A DNA stretch of 44,216 nucleotides from Chloroflexi bacterium HGW-Chloroflexi-4 (GCA_002840715.1 PHBW01000022.1:1-44216); one strand, 5' to 3'. Shown: positions 15,549 to 25,498, counted from the first letter of the stretch. The notes: generated from the letters alone by a model not told the origin. Numbers and translations: made by a program.

Positions 15549-16715
15549 TTAGTTTTCCTTTTTTGCCTGCGGCATTTTTATGCGTGTCAACAAAAATAAG
15601 GCCAACAAATTGAAGGCCAAACTGACTGCGCCGTTTACCAAAATACCGCCTTTATAAAGGAGGGGCGCTGCCAAATCCCCTAAGGCGCGGCCCATTGAAA
15701 AAGAGGCAATAAATAAAGCCATTGTGGTAGCACGGGCGGTAGGCATGATTTCTGACATCAAAGGCAAAGAACTTATAATCACCACCTCAAACGCCAGATA
15801 AAAGAGGAACAGCCAGATAAACGCCCCTACAGTGGAACTTCCTATAAACGGCAGCGTAATCACGGTCAAACTGCTCAGAATGATGCCCGCCGCAATGGAT
15901 TTTTCCTTGCCGATGCGGTCCGCTAAAAATGCCGCGATTCCTTCTCCGCCAAGTTCAGAAAAGCCGATCACGGCAGAAGCGGCACCCAGGGCAGCGATCT
16001 GCAGACCATAGGCGTCCTGCATCCAAACACCGAAAACGACATTGATCAATTCGTTGCCCAATATGAAAGACAACCCCATCAGCATGCCCATCACAGCAGG
16101 CAAATACCCCAACACTTTGCGGATATCTGCAAACACGGCAACAGGTTCGCCCTGGGCAGGCAGATCATTGGGTACAAGCCACAAGATAAGTAATGTGGCA
16201 ATGACGCCGGCAATGGTTAAGGCAATAAACGGACCGTTCCAAAGAGTGTTTGCAAGGATTAATCCAGCCAGGGGAACGAATAAAATAAAAGACAGTGCCC
16301 ACGAAAGCTCAATCACCGCCATGTAAAAACCGCGCCGCTCGTATGGCGTATGATCGCCGAGGTATGCCTGGATGGGAGGCAGCAGCACATTATTGCCCAG
16401 CGATCCAAGCAGGATGGCGATGAAAAAAGTAACTATCGAAGGGAACAGACTGGCTGAAAGCATGCCGGTTACAAAAATCCCCATGCCGATCAGCATGCCG
16501 GTCTTGCGTCCGCGGCGGTCGGCGATGGGTGCCAAAAATGGACCCAACGCACTGGTTGCCATGGAAACAGCCATTGCCAGCGAAATGATGCCGATATCAA
16601 CACGCAGTCCGCTGGCGAATACTGCCAAAAATGGATAGATCATCCGTTGGCTGGTATTGACCACCAAACGGGTTAAGGTAAAAACGCCCAACTGAAGATT
16701 TAAGGATGATTTCAT
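15549..16715 (-). CDS. Major facilitator superfamily transporter
   Basis: A 388-residue membrane protein with about 12 hydrophobic helices. An MFS motif A-like loop follows helix 2 (LAPIADRRGRKTGMLIG), and a degenerate copy appears in the second half (FLADRIGKEKSIAAG). It probably exports a small molecule. Substrate prediction is not possible from sequence. It lies upstream of hutI on the same strand but separated by 71 bases. Confidence 0.87.
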   Translation of the reverse strand: MKSSLNLQLGVFTLTRLVVNTSQRMIYPFLAVFASGLRVDIGIISLAMAVSMATSALGPFLAPIADRRGRKTGMLIGMGIFVTGMLSASLFPSIVTFFIAILLGSLGNNVLLPPIQAYLGDHTPYERRGFYMAVIELSWALSFILFVPLAGLILANTLWNGPFIALTIAGVIATLLILWLVPNDLPAQGEPVAVFADIRKVLGYLPAVMGMLMGLSFILGNELINVVFGVWMQDAYGLQIAALGAASAVIGFSELGGEGIAAFLADRIGKEKSIAAGIILSSLTVITLPFIGSSTVGAFIWLFLFYLAFEVVIISSLPLMSEIMPTARATTMALFIASFSMGRALGDLAAPLLYKGGILVNGAVSLAFNLLALFLLTRIKMPQAKKEN

Positions 16716-16733
16716 TATTTAACGCCTTGACTT

Positions 16734-16763
16734 ACAAAAGAGCCCTCCCGAAACAGGGAGGGC
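16734..16763 (-). terminator. Terminator of the Rrf2-family gene
   Basis: GCCCTCCC (16742-16749) and GGGAGGGC (16756-16763) pair around a 6-base loop. On the minus strand TCTTTTGT follows. Confidence 0.75.
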
Positions 16764-16838
16764 AAAATGGGAGTGCCCGGGTAATCAGAAAAGAGGTATT
16801 CCGCAGATTTAAAGAGGATTTTATTGTAAGACTTAAAA

Positions 16839-17237
16839 TTACCCGACTAATTGACCGAAGGTTGTTTGACGAAGCTTTTTAACCAGACTGTCCTGAGTTT
16901 CGCACCAAATTTTATGCATGGGGCAGTCGCCAGAGAATTCACAGATGTCTGGTGTCAGGGTGCATTCATTCAGCGAGATGGGACCGTCAATAGCTTCAAC
17001 CACTTCTAGCAATGAAATGGAGGCGGCAGGTCTTGAAAGCAGTACACCGCCGCGAGCTCCACGTGAGGTGTGGATCAGCCCTGCGATTGAAAGTTGAGAA
17101 ATGATCTTTGCCAGAAATGAGGGGGGAATCTTCTGGACTTCAGCGATTTGACTGGTCGCTGCGCGTTGGGTTGGGTCAAGCTTTGCTAAAAAGAGCATTG
17201 CTCGAACCGCGTAATCTGCTTGCCTGGTAATCTGCAT
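16839..17237 (-). CDS. Rrf2-family transcriptional regulator, probable Fe-S sensor
   Basis: A 132-residue winged-helix regulator of the Rrf2/IscR family. The N-terminal MQITRQADYAVRAMLFLA and KIPPSFLAKIISQLSIAGLI segments are diagnostic for the DNA-binding domain. Cysteines C92, C99 and C105 have the CX6CX5C spacing close to IscR's cluster-ligating cysteines, with another at C112. A [2Fe-2S] or [4Fe-4S] cluster is therefore likely. No isc or suf genes are adjacent, so the targets are elsewhere or include the divergent thioesterase-M42 operon. Confidence 0.9.
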   Translation of the reverse strand: MQITRQADYAVRAMLFLAKLDPTQRAATSQIAEVQKIPPSFLAKIISQLSIAGLIHTSRGARGGVLLSRPAASISLLEVVEAIDGPISLNECTLTPDICEFSGDCPMHKIWCETQDSLVKKLRQTTFGQLVG

Positions 17238-17360
17238 TGATATATATACCTCTTTTGGTAAAATTTGTCTCTATTGTACTTCATTTTAGGGGTGTTTAAG
17301 TTTAAATCATAGTGACGATTATACTTTTTTTGATATTAATTCACCAGATTGAAGGCAGTG

Positions 17361-17366
17361 TATAAT
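17361..17366 (+). promoter_or_regulatory. -10 element giving a probably leaderless mRNA
   Basis: A perfect TATAAT ends seven bases before the ATG at 17373. Transcription starting at the usual distance would begin at or next to the start codon. No ribosome site lies within 12 bases of the ATG. The -35 is poor. Confidence 0.5.
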
Positions 17367-17372
17367 TTTCAT

Positions 17373-17810
17373 ATGAATTCATACCGATTTGAATATCCAA
17401 TCACTGTCCGTTATGGTGACCTTGATCCGCAGTGGCATGTTAATAATGCGCGCTTTCTAACTTTTGCTGAACAGGCGCGTTTTGCCTATTTGATGGAGTT
17501 GGGTCTGTTTGATGGCAAATCTTTTTGGGATTTGCCGCTCATCGTTGGGGATATACACTGCCGCTACCGTGTGCCGATTGACCCGGGAAAGACGGTCATC
17601 GTCTCAACTGGCATAGTCAGCATCGGCAACAAGAGCCTGGTCATGGGCAGTTTGATCACCAGCGAAGACGGCAGCGTTGTACACGCCGAAATTGAGACCG
17701 TGATGGTCGCCTACGATTACCGCACCAAGAAAGCCGTTCCGGTTTCGGATGAACTGCGTTCCACATTTGAAGTCTACGAAGGTAAATCATTCCCCAAAGC
17801 GGAGAGGTAA
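17373..17810 (+). CDS. 4HBT-type hotdog acyl-CoA thioesterase
   Basis: A 145-residue thioesterase of the 4-hydroxybenzoyl-CoA thioesterase (YbgC/FadM) type. The catalytic-region motif is VRYGDLDPQWHVNNARFLTFAEQARFAYL in essence, with Asp in GDLDPQ and the HVNN turn. It hydrolyses acyl-CoA thioesters. The chain-length preference is unknown. The frame is open upstream to 17349, but MNSYRFEYPI at 17373 fits the family start. It is followed after two bases by the M42 peptidase gene, so the two are probably co-transcribed. Confidence 0.88.
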   Translation: MNSYRFEYPITVRYGDLDPQWHVNNARFLTFAEQARFAYLMELGLFDGKSFWDLPLIVGDIHCRYRVPIDPGKTVIVSTGIVSIGNKSLVMGSLITSEDGSVVHAEIETVMVAYDYRTKKAVPVSDELRSTFEVYEGKSFPKAER

Positions 17811-17812
17811 GC

Positions 17813-18859
17813 ATGGAACTTCCACAAGTGGATGAAGGGCTGCTGACCCGTTTTTTGGTGGAGCTCTTGAAGGTACCCAGCCCGACAGGCTATACGCAAG
17901 AAGCGGCCGCGCTGCTGCAAAGAGTCTTTCGCAGCATTTCTGAGGTAACCGTCAAGGTCATGCCCAAGGGTGGACTGATGGTCACCCTGCCCGGCGAAAG
18001 AGAGGACGCTCCCCGCGGCATGACCGCCCACATGGATACCCTTGGCGCCATGGTTAAAACCGTTAAATCCAACGGCCGCCTGACCCTCTCGCAAATCGGC
18101 AGCTTCAGTTGGAATACCGTGGAAGGTGAAGGCTGCACCGTTTTCACCCGCAGCGGAAAGCGCATCCGCGGTTCGATCTTGATCGACAGTCCCTCGGTGC
18201 ATGTGCACCCCGCCAAAGTAAGTGACACCAAACGTGAACAGGAGCACATGGAAGTGCGCCTGGATGAACGCGTGGGCACCCCTGAAGACGTCAAAGCCCT
18301 CGGCATCAGCGTGGGAGATTTCGTGGCCTTCGATCCGCGCGTGGAACTTAACAACGGGTTCATCCGCTCGCGCCACCTGGATGACAAGGCCGGCGTCGCA
18401 TGCCTGGTCGAAGCCATCCGTTGCTTGACCTCTGAAAACTGCAAGCCAAAACAGACGGCTTGTTTCTATTTTAATAATTTTGAAGAAGTGGGGCATTTCT
18501 CCGAGGCGGATTTTCCGCTCAAGATCAGCGAACTGCTAGCCGTGGATATGGCCGCCGTGGGTGAAGGTCAAAACTCTGATGAATTCCATGCCACCCTGTG
18601 CGTCAAAGACTCAAGCGGACCCTATCACCACGGCATGTGTGAACGCCTTCGCGGCCTGGCTGAAGCCCAGCGTATTGACTACCGCGTGGATATCTATCCC
18701 TACTACGGCTCCGATGGCTCAGCCTATTGGAAATCCGGCGGCAGTGTGCCCGTGGCGCTCATCGGCCCCGGCATAGACGCCTCGCACAACTATGAACGCA
18801 CTCACACCAATGCTCTGGTGGATACCACCAGGTGGGTGTTGGCTTATTTATTAACCTAA
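17813..18859 (+). CDS. M42-family metallo-aminopeptidase, NAGGN-associated type
   Basis: A 348-residue dizinc aminopeptidase. Metal ligands are visible in TAHMDTLG (H73, D75), SRHLDDKAG (D190 region), NNFEEVGH (the Glu-Glu pair), LLAVDMAA and SHNYERTH. The order IPSPTGYT-like start (VPSPTGYTQE), GAMVKTVKSNGRL, VRLDERV, FIRSRHLDD and VKDSSGPYHHG closely follows the M42 subfamily linked with the NAGGN osmoprotectant system, not the TET/glutamyl aminopeptidase branch. The usual partners (N-acetylglutaminylglutamine synthetase and the asparagine-synthase-like protein) are absent here, so its role may be different. The site GGAGAGG precedes the ATG. Confidence 0.87.
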   Translation: MELPQVDEGLLTRFLVELLKVPSPTGYTQEAAALLQRVFRSISEVTVKVMPKGGLMVTLPGEREDAPRGMTAHMDTLGAMVKTVKSNGRLTLSQIGSFSWNTVEGEGCTVFTRSGKRIRGSILIDSPSVHVHPAKVSDTKREQEHMEVRLDERVGTPEDVKALGISVGDFVAFDPRVELNNGFIRSRHLDDKAGVACLVEAIRCLTSENCKPKQTACFYFNNFEEVGHFSEADFPLKISELLAVDMAAVGEGQNSDEFHATLCVKDSSGPYHHGMCERLRGLAEAQRIDYRVDIYPYYGSDGSAYWKSGGSVPVALIGPGIDASHNYERTHTNALVDTTRWVLAYLLT

Positions 18860-18883
18860 AAACGTTTTTGTTGTTAAAAGTGG

Positions 18884-19663
18884 TTATTCCGGTTGGTTTT
18901 TCCACTGAACGAGAGCTTCAAAAGAACGCTGATTGTCCGATTGATTGACACCTTCCAGCGCCCATAGATTTGACTGAGACACCACCGGATTCAAAAAAAC
19001 ACTGACCTCTTCTCCAGGGCGAGTCTCGTGGTCATAATTGATCTGCATCCAATCCATTTCATTTTGATTTATCAGGTCGGTTTGAAAAGCATCACAGATC
19101 CATTCCACATAGCGGCTGTTGTTGACGTGATTCAGCAGATCAAGTGAAGAATAACTTGCGGTTCGGCTCAGTCTTTTTTCGCCGTTTAGCGCCAATCCCA
19201 GGCGTTCCAAAGGTTCATTTAATCCAACAAGACTTGGGTTTGAGGGCAATTGGATTCCAGCGGATAACGATGGAACCATTCTGCGTGAAACAGAATCGAT
19301 CAAAAGCCAGGCTGAAGAGGCTGCTGCAATTTTTTCGCCAGATTCGCTATAAATCTCGTAATCACGGATAAAAAACAACTTTTGTTGAATGGTCTTTGGC
19401 CATGTACGCAGGGTAATGCGTTCGCCAACTTTTGGAAATTTCAAAAATTGTATTTTCATACGCGAATGAACCCAAAACAAGTTTCGCTCATGCATTGCAT
19501 TAAAACCTGCACCAAGTTTCTCTGCATGCGCACCCGCGGCTTCGGTGAGATAGCGGAAAAAAGCTGCTGGTTTCAATTTATGGTTAATATCGCATTCATA
19601 ACCGGGTATTCGGAAGGACTCTTCGTAAACAAAGAAATCAGGTTCTGTATTTTTGTTGGACAT
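18884..19663 (-). CDS. Acyl-ACP thioesterase (FatA/FatB-like)
   Basis: A 259-residue double-hotdog thioesterase. The first hotdog carries ESFRIPGYECDINHKLKPAA and FFRYLTEAAGAHAEKLG. The second has the SSLDLLNHVNNSRYVEWI motif containing the catalytic Asn-His turn. This is the bacterial relative of plant FatA/FatB, which releases free fatty acids from acyl carrier protein. It is convergent with the M42 gene and divergent from clpC. The role could be fatty acid release or control of membrane acyl length. Confidence 0.88.
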   Translation of the reverse strand: MSNKNTEPDFFVYEESFRIPGYECDINHKLKPAAFFRYLTEAAGAHAEKLGAGFNAMHERNLFWVHSRMKIQFLKFPKVGERITLRTWPKTIQQKLFFIRDYEIYSESGEKIAAASSAWLLIDSVSRRMVPSLSAGIQLPSNPSLVGLNEPLERLGLALNGEKRLSRTASYSSLDLLNHVNNSRYVEWICDAFQTDLINQNEMDWMQINYDHETRPGEEVSVFLNPVVSQSNLWALEGVNQSDNQRSFEALVQWKNQPE

Positions 19664-19831
19664 AATTTGAATAACGCAAAATTTTGATGAAGGTTACGAT
19701 ATTACCAGGAATCAATAAACAAACTTTTCAATAATCACCTCGAACCCCTGATTTCTAATCCCTTTCTAACACTCACCCATTACAATTGCCCGACAGTCTC
19801 GATTAAGCACTTCGAAACTGGTAAAATGAAA

Positions 19832-19861
19832 TTGGCCTTAAGGTCCAATAACGCATATAAT
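19832..19861 (+). promoter_or_regulatory. Promoter of clpC
   Basis: TTGGCC (19832-19837), an 18-base spacer and a perfect TATAAT (19856-19861). The leader would be about 49 bases and ends in AGGAGG (19903-19908). I find no CIRCE or CtsR-type repeat between the promoter and the gene. Confidence 0.6.
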
Positions 19862-19916
19862 ATGAGCCCTTCACTTATTAGTGGTAGCGGTTTGATTTTT
19901 TCAGGAGGATTACCCT

Positions 19917-22433
19917 GTGTCAGGAATGGAACGATTTACTCAAAGAGCACGGCGCGTATTGGCGCTGGCTCATCAAGAAGCCGAACGGCTGCGCCACACC
20001 AATATTGATACCGAACATTTATTGATTGGTTTAATAGAAGAGGATGGCGGTGTCGCCAGCCACGCCCTGCGTGATCTGGGTCTTGAACCCGACCGCGTAC
20101 GCGAGATGGTCGAAAGACTCACCGGCATGGGTTTGCAAGAAACCACCACCATCGAACTTTCCAAAGGCACCCAGCAGGTGCTTGAGTTTGCCATTGAAGA
20201 AGCCCGCCTGCTCGGACATCAATTCATTGGTACCGAACATTTGTTGATGGCCTTGACCCGCTCAACCGAAGGCATGGCGCTTGAAGTGCTCAAGAAACTG
20301 GGCGTTACCCCCGAACAGGTGAGGCGCCAGGTGAGACGCGCCATGGATGAAGCCACCAACTCTCCCGCCACTGCAGGGCAGGCGCCCCTCAACCGCAAGG
20401 ATGATAAAAAAGACGCCAAGACCCCGCTGGTGGATCAACTGGCTGTTGATCTCACCACCCTGGCTGAAGAAGGCAAGCTTGACCCCGTCATCGGACGCCA
20501 GAAAGAGATCGAACGTCTCATTCAAATTTTGGCCCGTCGTAACAAGAACAACCCTGCCCTGATCGGCGAACCCGGTGTCGGCAAGACCGCCATCGTTGAA
20601 GGCCTTGCCCAGCGCATCGTGGATGGCGACGTGCCCGCACCCCTCATCGGTAAACGCGTGCTGCAGCTTGACGTAGGCTCGCTTGTGGCCGGCACCATGT
20701 ACCGCGGACAATTCGAAGAACGTCTCAAACGCGTCATTGACGAGTTGAAAGCCTCCAAGTCCATCCTCTTTATTGATGAACTGCACATGCTGGTGGGCGC
20801 CGGTTCAGCCGGTTCCACCGTGGATGCCGCAAACATTCTCAAACCTGCCTTGTCACGAGGCGAACTGCAAGTCGTCGGCGCCACCACGCTGGATGAATAC
20901 CGCAAGCACATTGAAACCGACGCCGCCCTTGAGCGGCGCTTCCAACCCATTGTGGTCATCGAACCTACGGTGGATGAAACCATCCAGATTCTTAAGGGCA
21001 TCCGCAAAGCTTATGAAGAACATCACCGCCTGGTCATTTCCGACGAGGCGCTTGAATCTGCCGCTCACCTCTCTTCACGCTACGTGACCGAGCGCTTTTT
21101 GCCAGACAAGGCCATTGACCTGATCGACGAAGCCTCCTCTCGTGTGCGCATGTATAAGAGCCCCGCGGCTCAGACCTTCAAAGACCTCATGACCCAACTG
21201 CGCGGCATCCGTGCTGATCGGGCTGCCGCCGTCGAAGGCGGACGCAACGATGACGCCCAGGAATTGACCGACAAGGAATCCGGCCTCAAGGCGCAGATCG
21301 AAAAGCTGCGCACCGGCTGGGATCGTTCGAACAGCCCCGTGGTGACCCATGAAGACATTGCCGAACTCGTCTCAATGTGGACCGGTGTGCCCATCATGCA
21401 GTTGGCCACCGAAGAATCAGAACGTCTGCTGCACATGGAAGACGAAATGCGCAACAGCATCGTCGGCCAGGATGAAGCCATTGAAACCATATCCAAGGCT
21501 GTACGCCGCGGACGTGCCGGGTTGAAAGATCCTCGGCGGCCGATTGGCTCATTCATGTTCCTCGGCCCCACCGGTGTGGGCAAGACCGCCCTCACCAAGA
21601 CCCTGGCAATGTTCCTCTTTGGCAGCGAAGAATCACTGGTTCAGATTGATATGTCAGAATTCATGGAACGCCACAACGTAAGCCGTCTGGTTGGTGCGCC
21701 TCCGGGTTATGTTGGCTTTGAAGATGCCGGCCAGCTCACCGAAGCCATCCGCCGCCGACCTTACTCCATTGTGGTCTTTGATGAAATCGAAAAAGCCCAC
21801 CCTGAAGTGCACAACATGCTCTTGCAGATCATGGAAGAAGGCCAGCTCACCGATGCCCGCGGGCACAAGGTGGATTTCCGCAACGCCATCATTGTCATGA
21901 CCTCCAACATCGGCGCGGATATGATCAAAAAGCAGGGCAACCTGGGCTTCAACCTCAAGAAAGACCAGAAAGAAGAAGACGCCCGCAATTACGACGATAT
22001 GCGCAAGAAATTGATGGATTCGCTTAAAAAGGTCTTCAGACCCGAGTTCATCAACCGGCTGGACGGCGTGATCGTCTTCCACCCGCTCAACCAGGAGCAC
22101 ATTCGCATGATCGTAAATGTGGAGCTCGAAAAAGTGGCCGTGCGCATGCGCGATCACAACATCGAACTCAAAGCCTCCGAAGCCGCGCTGGACTTTTTGG
22201 CGAGTGAAGGCTTCAATCCCGAAATGGGCGCCCGTCCGTTGCGCCGGGTCATGCAGGATAAAGTGGAGGACCGTTTGTCTGACGCCGTGCTCTCGCACGA
22301 GTTCAACGACGGCGACACCATTTTGGTCGACCTGAACAAAGAAAAAGAAGTCGTGCTCAAGCGCGAGAAGAAAAAGAAGGTCGTTAAAGAGGTCGAAAAA
22401 CCCGAGAACCCTGAACCGGTTCCGGCATTATAA
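19917..22433 (+). CDS. clpC: ATP-dependent Clp protease ATP-binding subunit ClpC
   Basis: An 838-residue AAA+ unfoldase that feeds proteins to ClpP. The N-terminal double Clp_N repeat covers about residues 1-145 ([19 protein letters not shown], then [20 protein letters not shown]). Walker A of D1 is GEPGVGKT (217-224) and of D2 GPTGVGKT (550-557). The middle region is short, as in ClpC rather than ClpB. D2 contains the [20 protein letters not shown] and [10 protein letters not shown] motifs. The C-terminal tail is highly charged and lysine-rich ([16 protein letters not shown]). GTG at 19917 stands eight bases after AGGAGG. The internal ATG at 19926 is 17 bases away and less likely. Confidence 0.95.
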   Translation: MSGMERFTQRARRVLALAHQEAERLRHTNIDTEHLLIGLIEEDGGVASHALRDLGLEPDRVREMVERLTGMGLQETTTIELSKGTQQVLEFAIEEARLLGHQFIGTEHLLMALTRSTEGMALEVLKKLGVTPEQVRRQVRRAMDEATNSPATAGQAPLNRKDDKKDAKTPLVDQLAVDLTTLAEEGKLDPVIGRQKEIERLIQILARRNKNNPALIGEPGVGKTAIVEGLAQRIVDGDVPAPLIGKRVLQLDVGSLVAGTMYRGQFEERLKRVIDELKASKSILFIDELHMLVGAGSAGSTVDAANILKPALSRGELQVVGATTLDEYRKHIETDAALERRFQPIVVIEPTVDETIQILKGIRKAYEEHHRLVISDEALESAAHLSSRYVTERFLPDKAIDLIDEASSRVRMYKSPAAQTFKDLMTQLRGIRADRAAAVEGGRNDDAQELTDKESGLKAQIEKLRTGWDRSNSPVVTHEDIAELVSMWTGVPIMQLATEESERLLHMEDEMRNSIVGQDEAIETISKAVRRGRAGLKDPRRPIGSFMFLGPTGVGKTALTKTLAMFLFGSEESLVQIDMSEFMERHNVSRLVGAPPGYVGFEDAGQLTEAIRRRPYSIVVFDEIEKAHPEVHNMLLQIMEEGQLTDARGHKVDFRNAIIVMTSNIGADMIKKQGNLGFNLKKDQKEEDARNYDDMRKKLMDSLKKVFRPEFINRLDGVIVFHPLNQEHIRMIVNVELEKVAVRMRDHNIELKASEAALDFLASEGFNPEMGARPLRRVMQDKVEDRLSDAVLSHEFNDGDTILVDLNKEKEVVLKREKKKKVVKEVEKPENPEPVPAL

Positions 22434-22442
22434 ATTTCATGC

Positions 22443-22480
22443 AAACACCCGCAGACTCAAAGTCTGCGGGTGTTTTTCTT
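22443..22480 (+). terminator. Strong terminator of clpC
   Basis: AAACACCCGCAGACT (22443-22457) and its exact reverse complement (22461-22475) enclose a CAA loop and are followed by TTCTT. Confidence 0.9.
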
Positions 22481-22489
22481 CGGCAACCA

Positions 22490-24748
22490 TTACCTCCACG
22501 AAGTGACATACCCCTGCAGCGACGTTAATGGGATGATCTTGCAGCTCTCCACATTCACCAGAGATAGCGTTGGCATGAATTCCGACAGGGAAGTATCTTG
22601 CACGCTCATGATCAGCCATTTGCCGTCCGGGCTCCACTGTGGAACGGTCACCACGATGGGGTCGGCATTTGCGATCAGCCGGGGATTGTTTCCGTCCAGA
22701 TCAGAGATATAAACACTGTAACGTTCCCCCGGCAGCATGGCTTCGTAGGCGATGTGTTTGCCATCCGGTGATACGGCGATGCCCGCGTTTTGATAGTTCA
22801 CTGTTGTTAACAACGTTACCTTTCCAGTTTCAATATTGATGGATTGTACAAGTACCCCCTCAGCCCGTCTAGTTGTAAAGATCAGGTTTTTCCCATCTGG
22901 CATCCAGGCTTGGGCCGTGTTGGATCCGTTATCAGCTAGAAGTTTACGTTGATCTGATCCGTCGGAATTCATGATCATCAATTCATGGGGTCCGGCTGCG
23001 CCGATCAAACCAGTTACAGGTCCTTTGCTGAAAGCGATCAGGCTGCCATCCGGGGACCAGAGTGCGCCGAGATCCCGACGCGAGGTGCCCTCAACGAAAT
23101 GGGTTTCACCACTGGCTATATCCCTGAAAGTTAATCCATCGTTGGTAGAGTAAATGAGTGTTTTTCCATCAGGTGAAAGCGATCCTCCATCCCCAATTCC
23201 CATATCAATGGGTTTGCTGCCGGTTAATGTAGCGCTCATGATGTGATAATAGTTATCAGGAGGCAGTATGTCCATTAGGATTAATTGCCCACCCACACCT
23301 TCAGGAAGATCCATACTGCTGCTGTTAAGAGCTGCCGTCCATGAAGATTGGGTTAAACAAGCCTCAGGTAATGGGGTCGGCGCGGATCCATCCGTGAAAG
23401 CAGGCAAGTCAATCGTTGCCTCCCAAGGACCAGGTATAAATTCATCATAACTCGTCAGGGTGATGGTGATCATCCCTTTTGGAAATCCGTCTCGATAAGT
23501 AAAGCCAGTGTTGCTATCACCACCACCTCCTCCCAACAAGGGGTGGTCAAGGTCCATCAATGAAACATTGGTTACATCATCTGCTTTTTCGTAATTGAAA
23601 GACAATCCTTCATCGTATAAGTTTTTAGTTACATCTTTGATCGTGACCGTATGTCCGCCAACAACCAGGGTTTTATTGAGAATCCATGTTTGACCGGGTT
23701 TTGGGTCTGTGCCGGGATCAAAAGAAAAGCTCTCATTTGCTTGACGTCCAATCCACATTTGATCAATGGTCAGTTTGGCTTTGCCGGCGGCGAAAGGACC
23801 GGCCGTTTTATAAGTCAAGGGTAATAATTGAGGCGAGCGAGCTGTTTCTAGGCCTGGCAAAGTGACGTCCTCCGAGATCACCACGTTCTGACCTGCAGCA
23901 TCTACCAAATGGATATCCTGGGATTCCACCAACGATAAACCGACTTCTTTTGAATCAGAAGAAAGAGAACCCATGAGGATAATCTGACCATCAGTCTGTA
24001 CATATTTATCAATGACCAAAGAGATATGGTCTGCAATGGAAAGTGTTGCCTGGGGGACCACTTTGGCAGTGGGTGTTGGCAATTCCACAATGGGATACAC
24101 TTTCATATCCGGGGGGGCTTTCACAAAATTCATGGCAATTTCGATATCCTTGATGCCCTCTTTGGAAAAACTACCTTCAAGACAGGGCAGCACCAAGATA
24201 ACCGAGTAGTCTTCAGGCGGTAGGGCACTAAATTCGAGTTGCCGAGAGTAACCGCTTCCCCAGAAATTTCCGCTGATCGTTCCTGCTTGCAACATGGTGC
24301 CGTCAGTCAGTTTGAGTTCAGGTAGGGTTTGACAAACATCGCTCTGTTGTGCTGTTGCCGTGTCTAATGTCGGGATGTTTTCAACCTGGTAGAAGAGACG
24401 CAAATGTTCAGAATCGGTCACGGCTTGCGAAACTATGATTGTTGTTTCATTGATATTCGTTTCCACCGGATCTTGTAAGATGCGAAGGGGAGTACTTTGT
24501 TCCACAAATCCCACGCCGGGGATGTAACCGAGAAGACGTTGGATGGCTTGAACAACACTGGGCACCGAAGCCATTGCAGCAACGACCAGCAGCACTGTGG
24601 CTAAGGAAGTAAAAAGTGTTCTCTTTTTCATGGTTTTGTTTTTTTCCTTTCTTACTTTGATCATGAGATCTGAAGAAAGGTTGATATCCTGCCCCAGCGA
24701 TTCGCGGGCGAGTTCGTCTAAAACTTGGTTGGATGTATGTGTTTTCAT
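22490..24748 (-). CDS. Membrane-anchored DUF4179-like protein with C-terminal PD40 repeats, probable anti-sigma factor
   Basis: A 752-residue protein. Residues 1-40 are cytoplasmic, about 41-68 form one membrane helix (RTLFTSLATVLLVVAAMASV), and the rest is extracytoplasmic. Residues about 70-230 resemble the DUF4179 family found with ECF sigma factors in Gram-positive-like bacteria. Residues from about 522 on contain four to five PD40/TolB-type beta-propeller repeats (LSPDGKTLIYS, WSPDGSLIAFS, WMPDGKNLIFT, VSPDGKHIAYE and WSPDGKWLIMS). The start overlaps the stop of the sigma gene by four bases (ATGA), which strongly supports a regulatory pair. The extracellular ligand is unknown. Confidence 0.8.
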   Translation of the reverse strand: MKTHTSNQVLDELARESLGQDINLSSDLMIKVRKEKNKTMKKRTLFTSLATVLLVVAAMASVPSVVQAIQRLLGYIPGVGFVEQSTPLRILQDPVETNINETTIIVSQAVTDSEHLRLFYQVENIPTLDTATAQQSDVCQTLPELKLTDGTMLQAGTISGNFWGSGYSRQLEFSALPPEDYSVILVLPCLEGSFSKEGIKDIEIAMNFVKAPPDMKVYPIVELPTPTAKVVPQATLSIADHISLVIDKYVQTDGQIILMGSLSSDSKEVGLSLVESQDIHLVDAAGQNVVISEDVTLPGLETARSPQLLPLTYKTAGPFAAGKAKLTIDQMWIGRQANESFSFDPGTDPKPGQTWILNKTLVVGGHTVTIKDVTKNLYDEGLSFNYEKADDVTNVSLMDLDHPLLGGGGGDSNTGFTYRDGFPKGMITITLTSYDEFIPGPWEATIDLPAFTDGSAPTPLPEACLTQSSWTAALNSSSMDLPEGVGGQLILMDILPPDNYYHIMSATLTGSKPIDMGIGDGGSLSPDGKTLIYSTNDGLTFRDIASGETHFVEGTSRRDLGALWSPDGSLIAFSKGPVTGLIGAAGPHELMIMNSDGSDQRKLLADNGSNTAQAWMPDGKNLIFTTRRAEGVLVQSINIETGKVTLLTTVNYQNAGIAVSPDGKHIAYEAMLPGERYSVYISDLDGNNPRLIANADPIVVTVPQWSPDGKWLIMSVQDTSLSEFMPTLSLVNVESCKIIPLTSLQGYVTSWR

Positions 24749-25302
24749 GATTGGTCACTTTCCAATCCCATGAATGAGCGCATCTTTTTTCGCGCTCCAT
24801 TCAAGAGCCATTTCACCGTCCCGGGTGCGACCTCATGCATCTCGGCCATTTCCTTTTCGCTCAGGTCAAGGTAATAACGTTCGACGATCACGGCCCTTTC
24901 GCGCGGAGAAAGCTTGGAAATTCCATTGAGGATTTCCTGTTTGAGTTGGCGGTATTCAACCTGGTCTTCAGTGGAGGTTGCCCTGGCGATCAGCCTTTCC
25001 ACCTCGGCAGGAGCCAGTTCATCTTCCAACCCAACCTCTTTGCGTTGCTTTTCAGCCATGTTGATGGCCGTGTGCACCACACTGCGCAGCAGATAAGGCT
25101 CAAAGGGCCGCGTTTCATCAAAAAAGCGAATGCGTTGATAAACGCGCAGAAAAGTCTCTTGCACCGCGTCCTTGGCCGTTTCTTCATCCCGGGTGATCAG
25201 ACAGGCGGTTCGAAGGGCTTTCGCCTGGTGAAGAGTCACCAGTTCCTCCATGCCGCCGATATCACCTTTCTTCAGGCGTTGTATTGCTTGTTCTTCAGTC
25301 AT
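24745..25302 (-). CDS. ECF-type RNA polymerase sigma factor
   Basis: A 185-residue sigma-70 family factor. Region 2 spans the TACLITRDEETAKDAVQETF segment and continues with LRVYQRIRFF (about residues 27-65). Region 4 carries LSPRERAVIVERYY and APGTVKWLLNGARKKM. ATG at 25302 is chosen because GGAAG lies five bases before it, whereas the ATG at 25314 has no ribosome site. It overlaps the downstream membrane protein by four bases, giving a sigma/anti-sigma operon. Its own promoter region (25303-25450) is shared with the riboswitch operon on the other strand. Confidence 0.92.
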   Translation of the reverse strand: MTEEQAIQRLKKGDIGGMEELVTLHQAKALRTACLITRDEETAKDAVQETFLRVYQRIRFFDETRPFEPYLLRSVVHTAINMAEKQRKEVGLEDELAPAEVERLIARATSTEDQVEYRQLKQEILNGISKLSPRERAVIVERYYLDLSEKEMAEMHEVAPGTVKWLLNGARKKMRSFMGLESDQS

Positions 25303-25452
25303 GCATGCTTCCATAAGTTTGAGATCTCATACACTATATACAGCCTGAAATCGAAAAGGTTGGGCGGCGGTGCAATTTTTGTTTTTTATGATAAACAATT
25401 GAGTTCATTGGACTTAATCATACAACACACCTAATTTTGGGGTCTATTCTCC

Positions 25453-25481
25453 TTGACATCCCCAACTCCCCGTCATATACT
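25453..25481 (+). promoter_or_regulatory. Consensus promoter of the flavin transporter operon
   Basis: TTGACA (25453-25458), a 17-base spacer and TATACT (25476-25481). The predicted start at about 25488 lies 11 bases before the riboswitch P1 stem. Confidence 0.85.
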
Positions 25482-25498
25482 ACGGATAATTAAATATG

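Noticed and set aside
20262..20786. Long minus-strand ORFs within clpC
   Set aside because: Antisense shadows caused by codon bias of a conserved gene. The translated sequence resembles no protein family.
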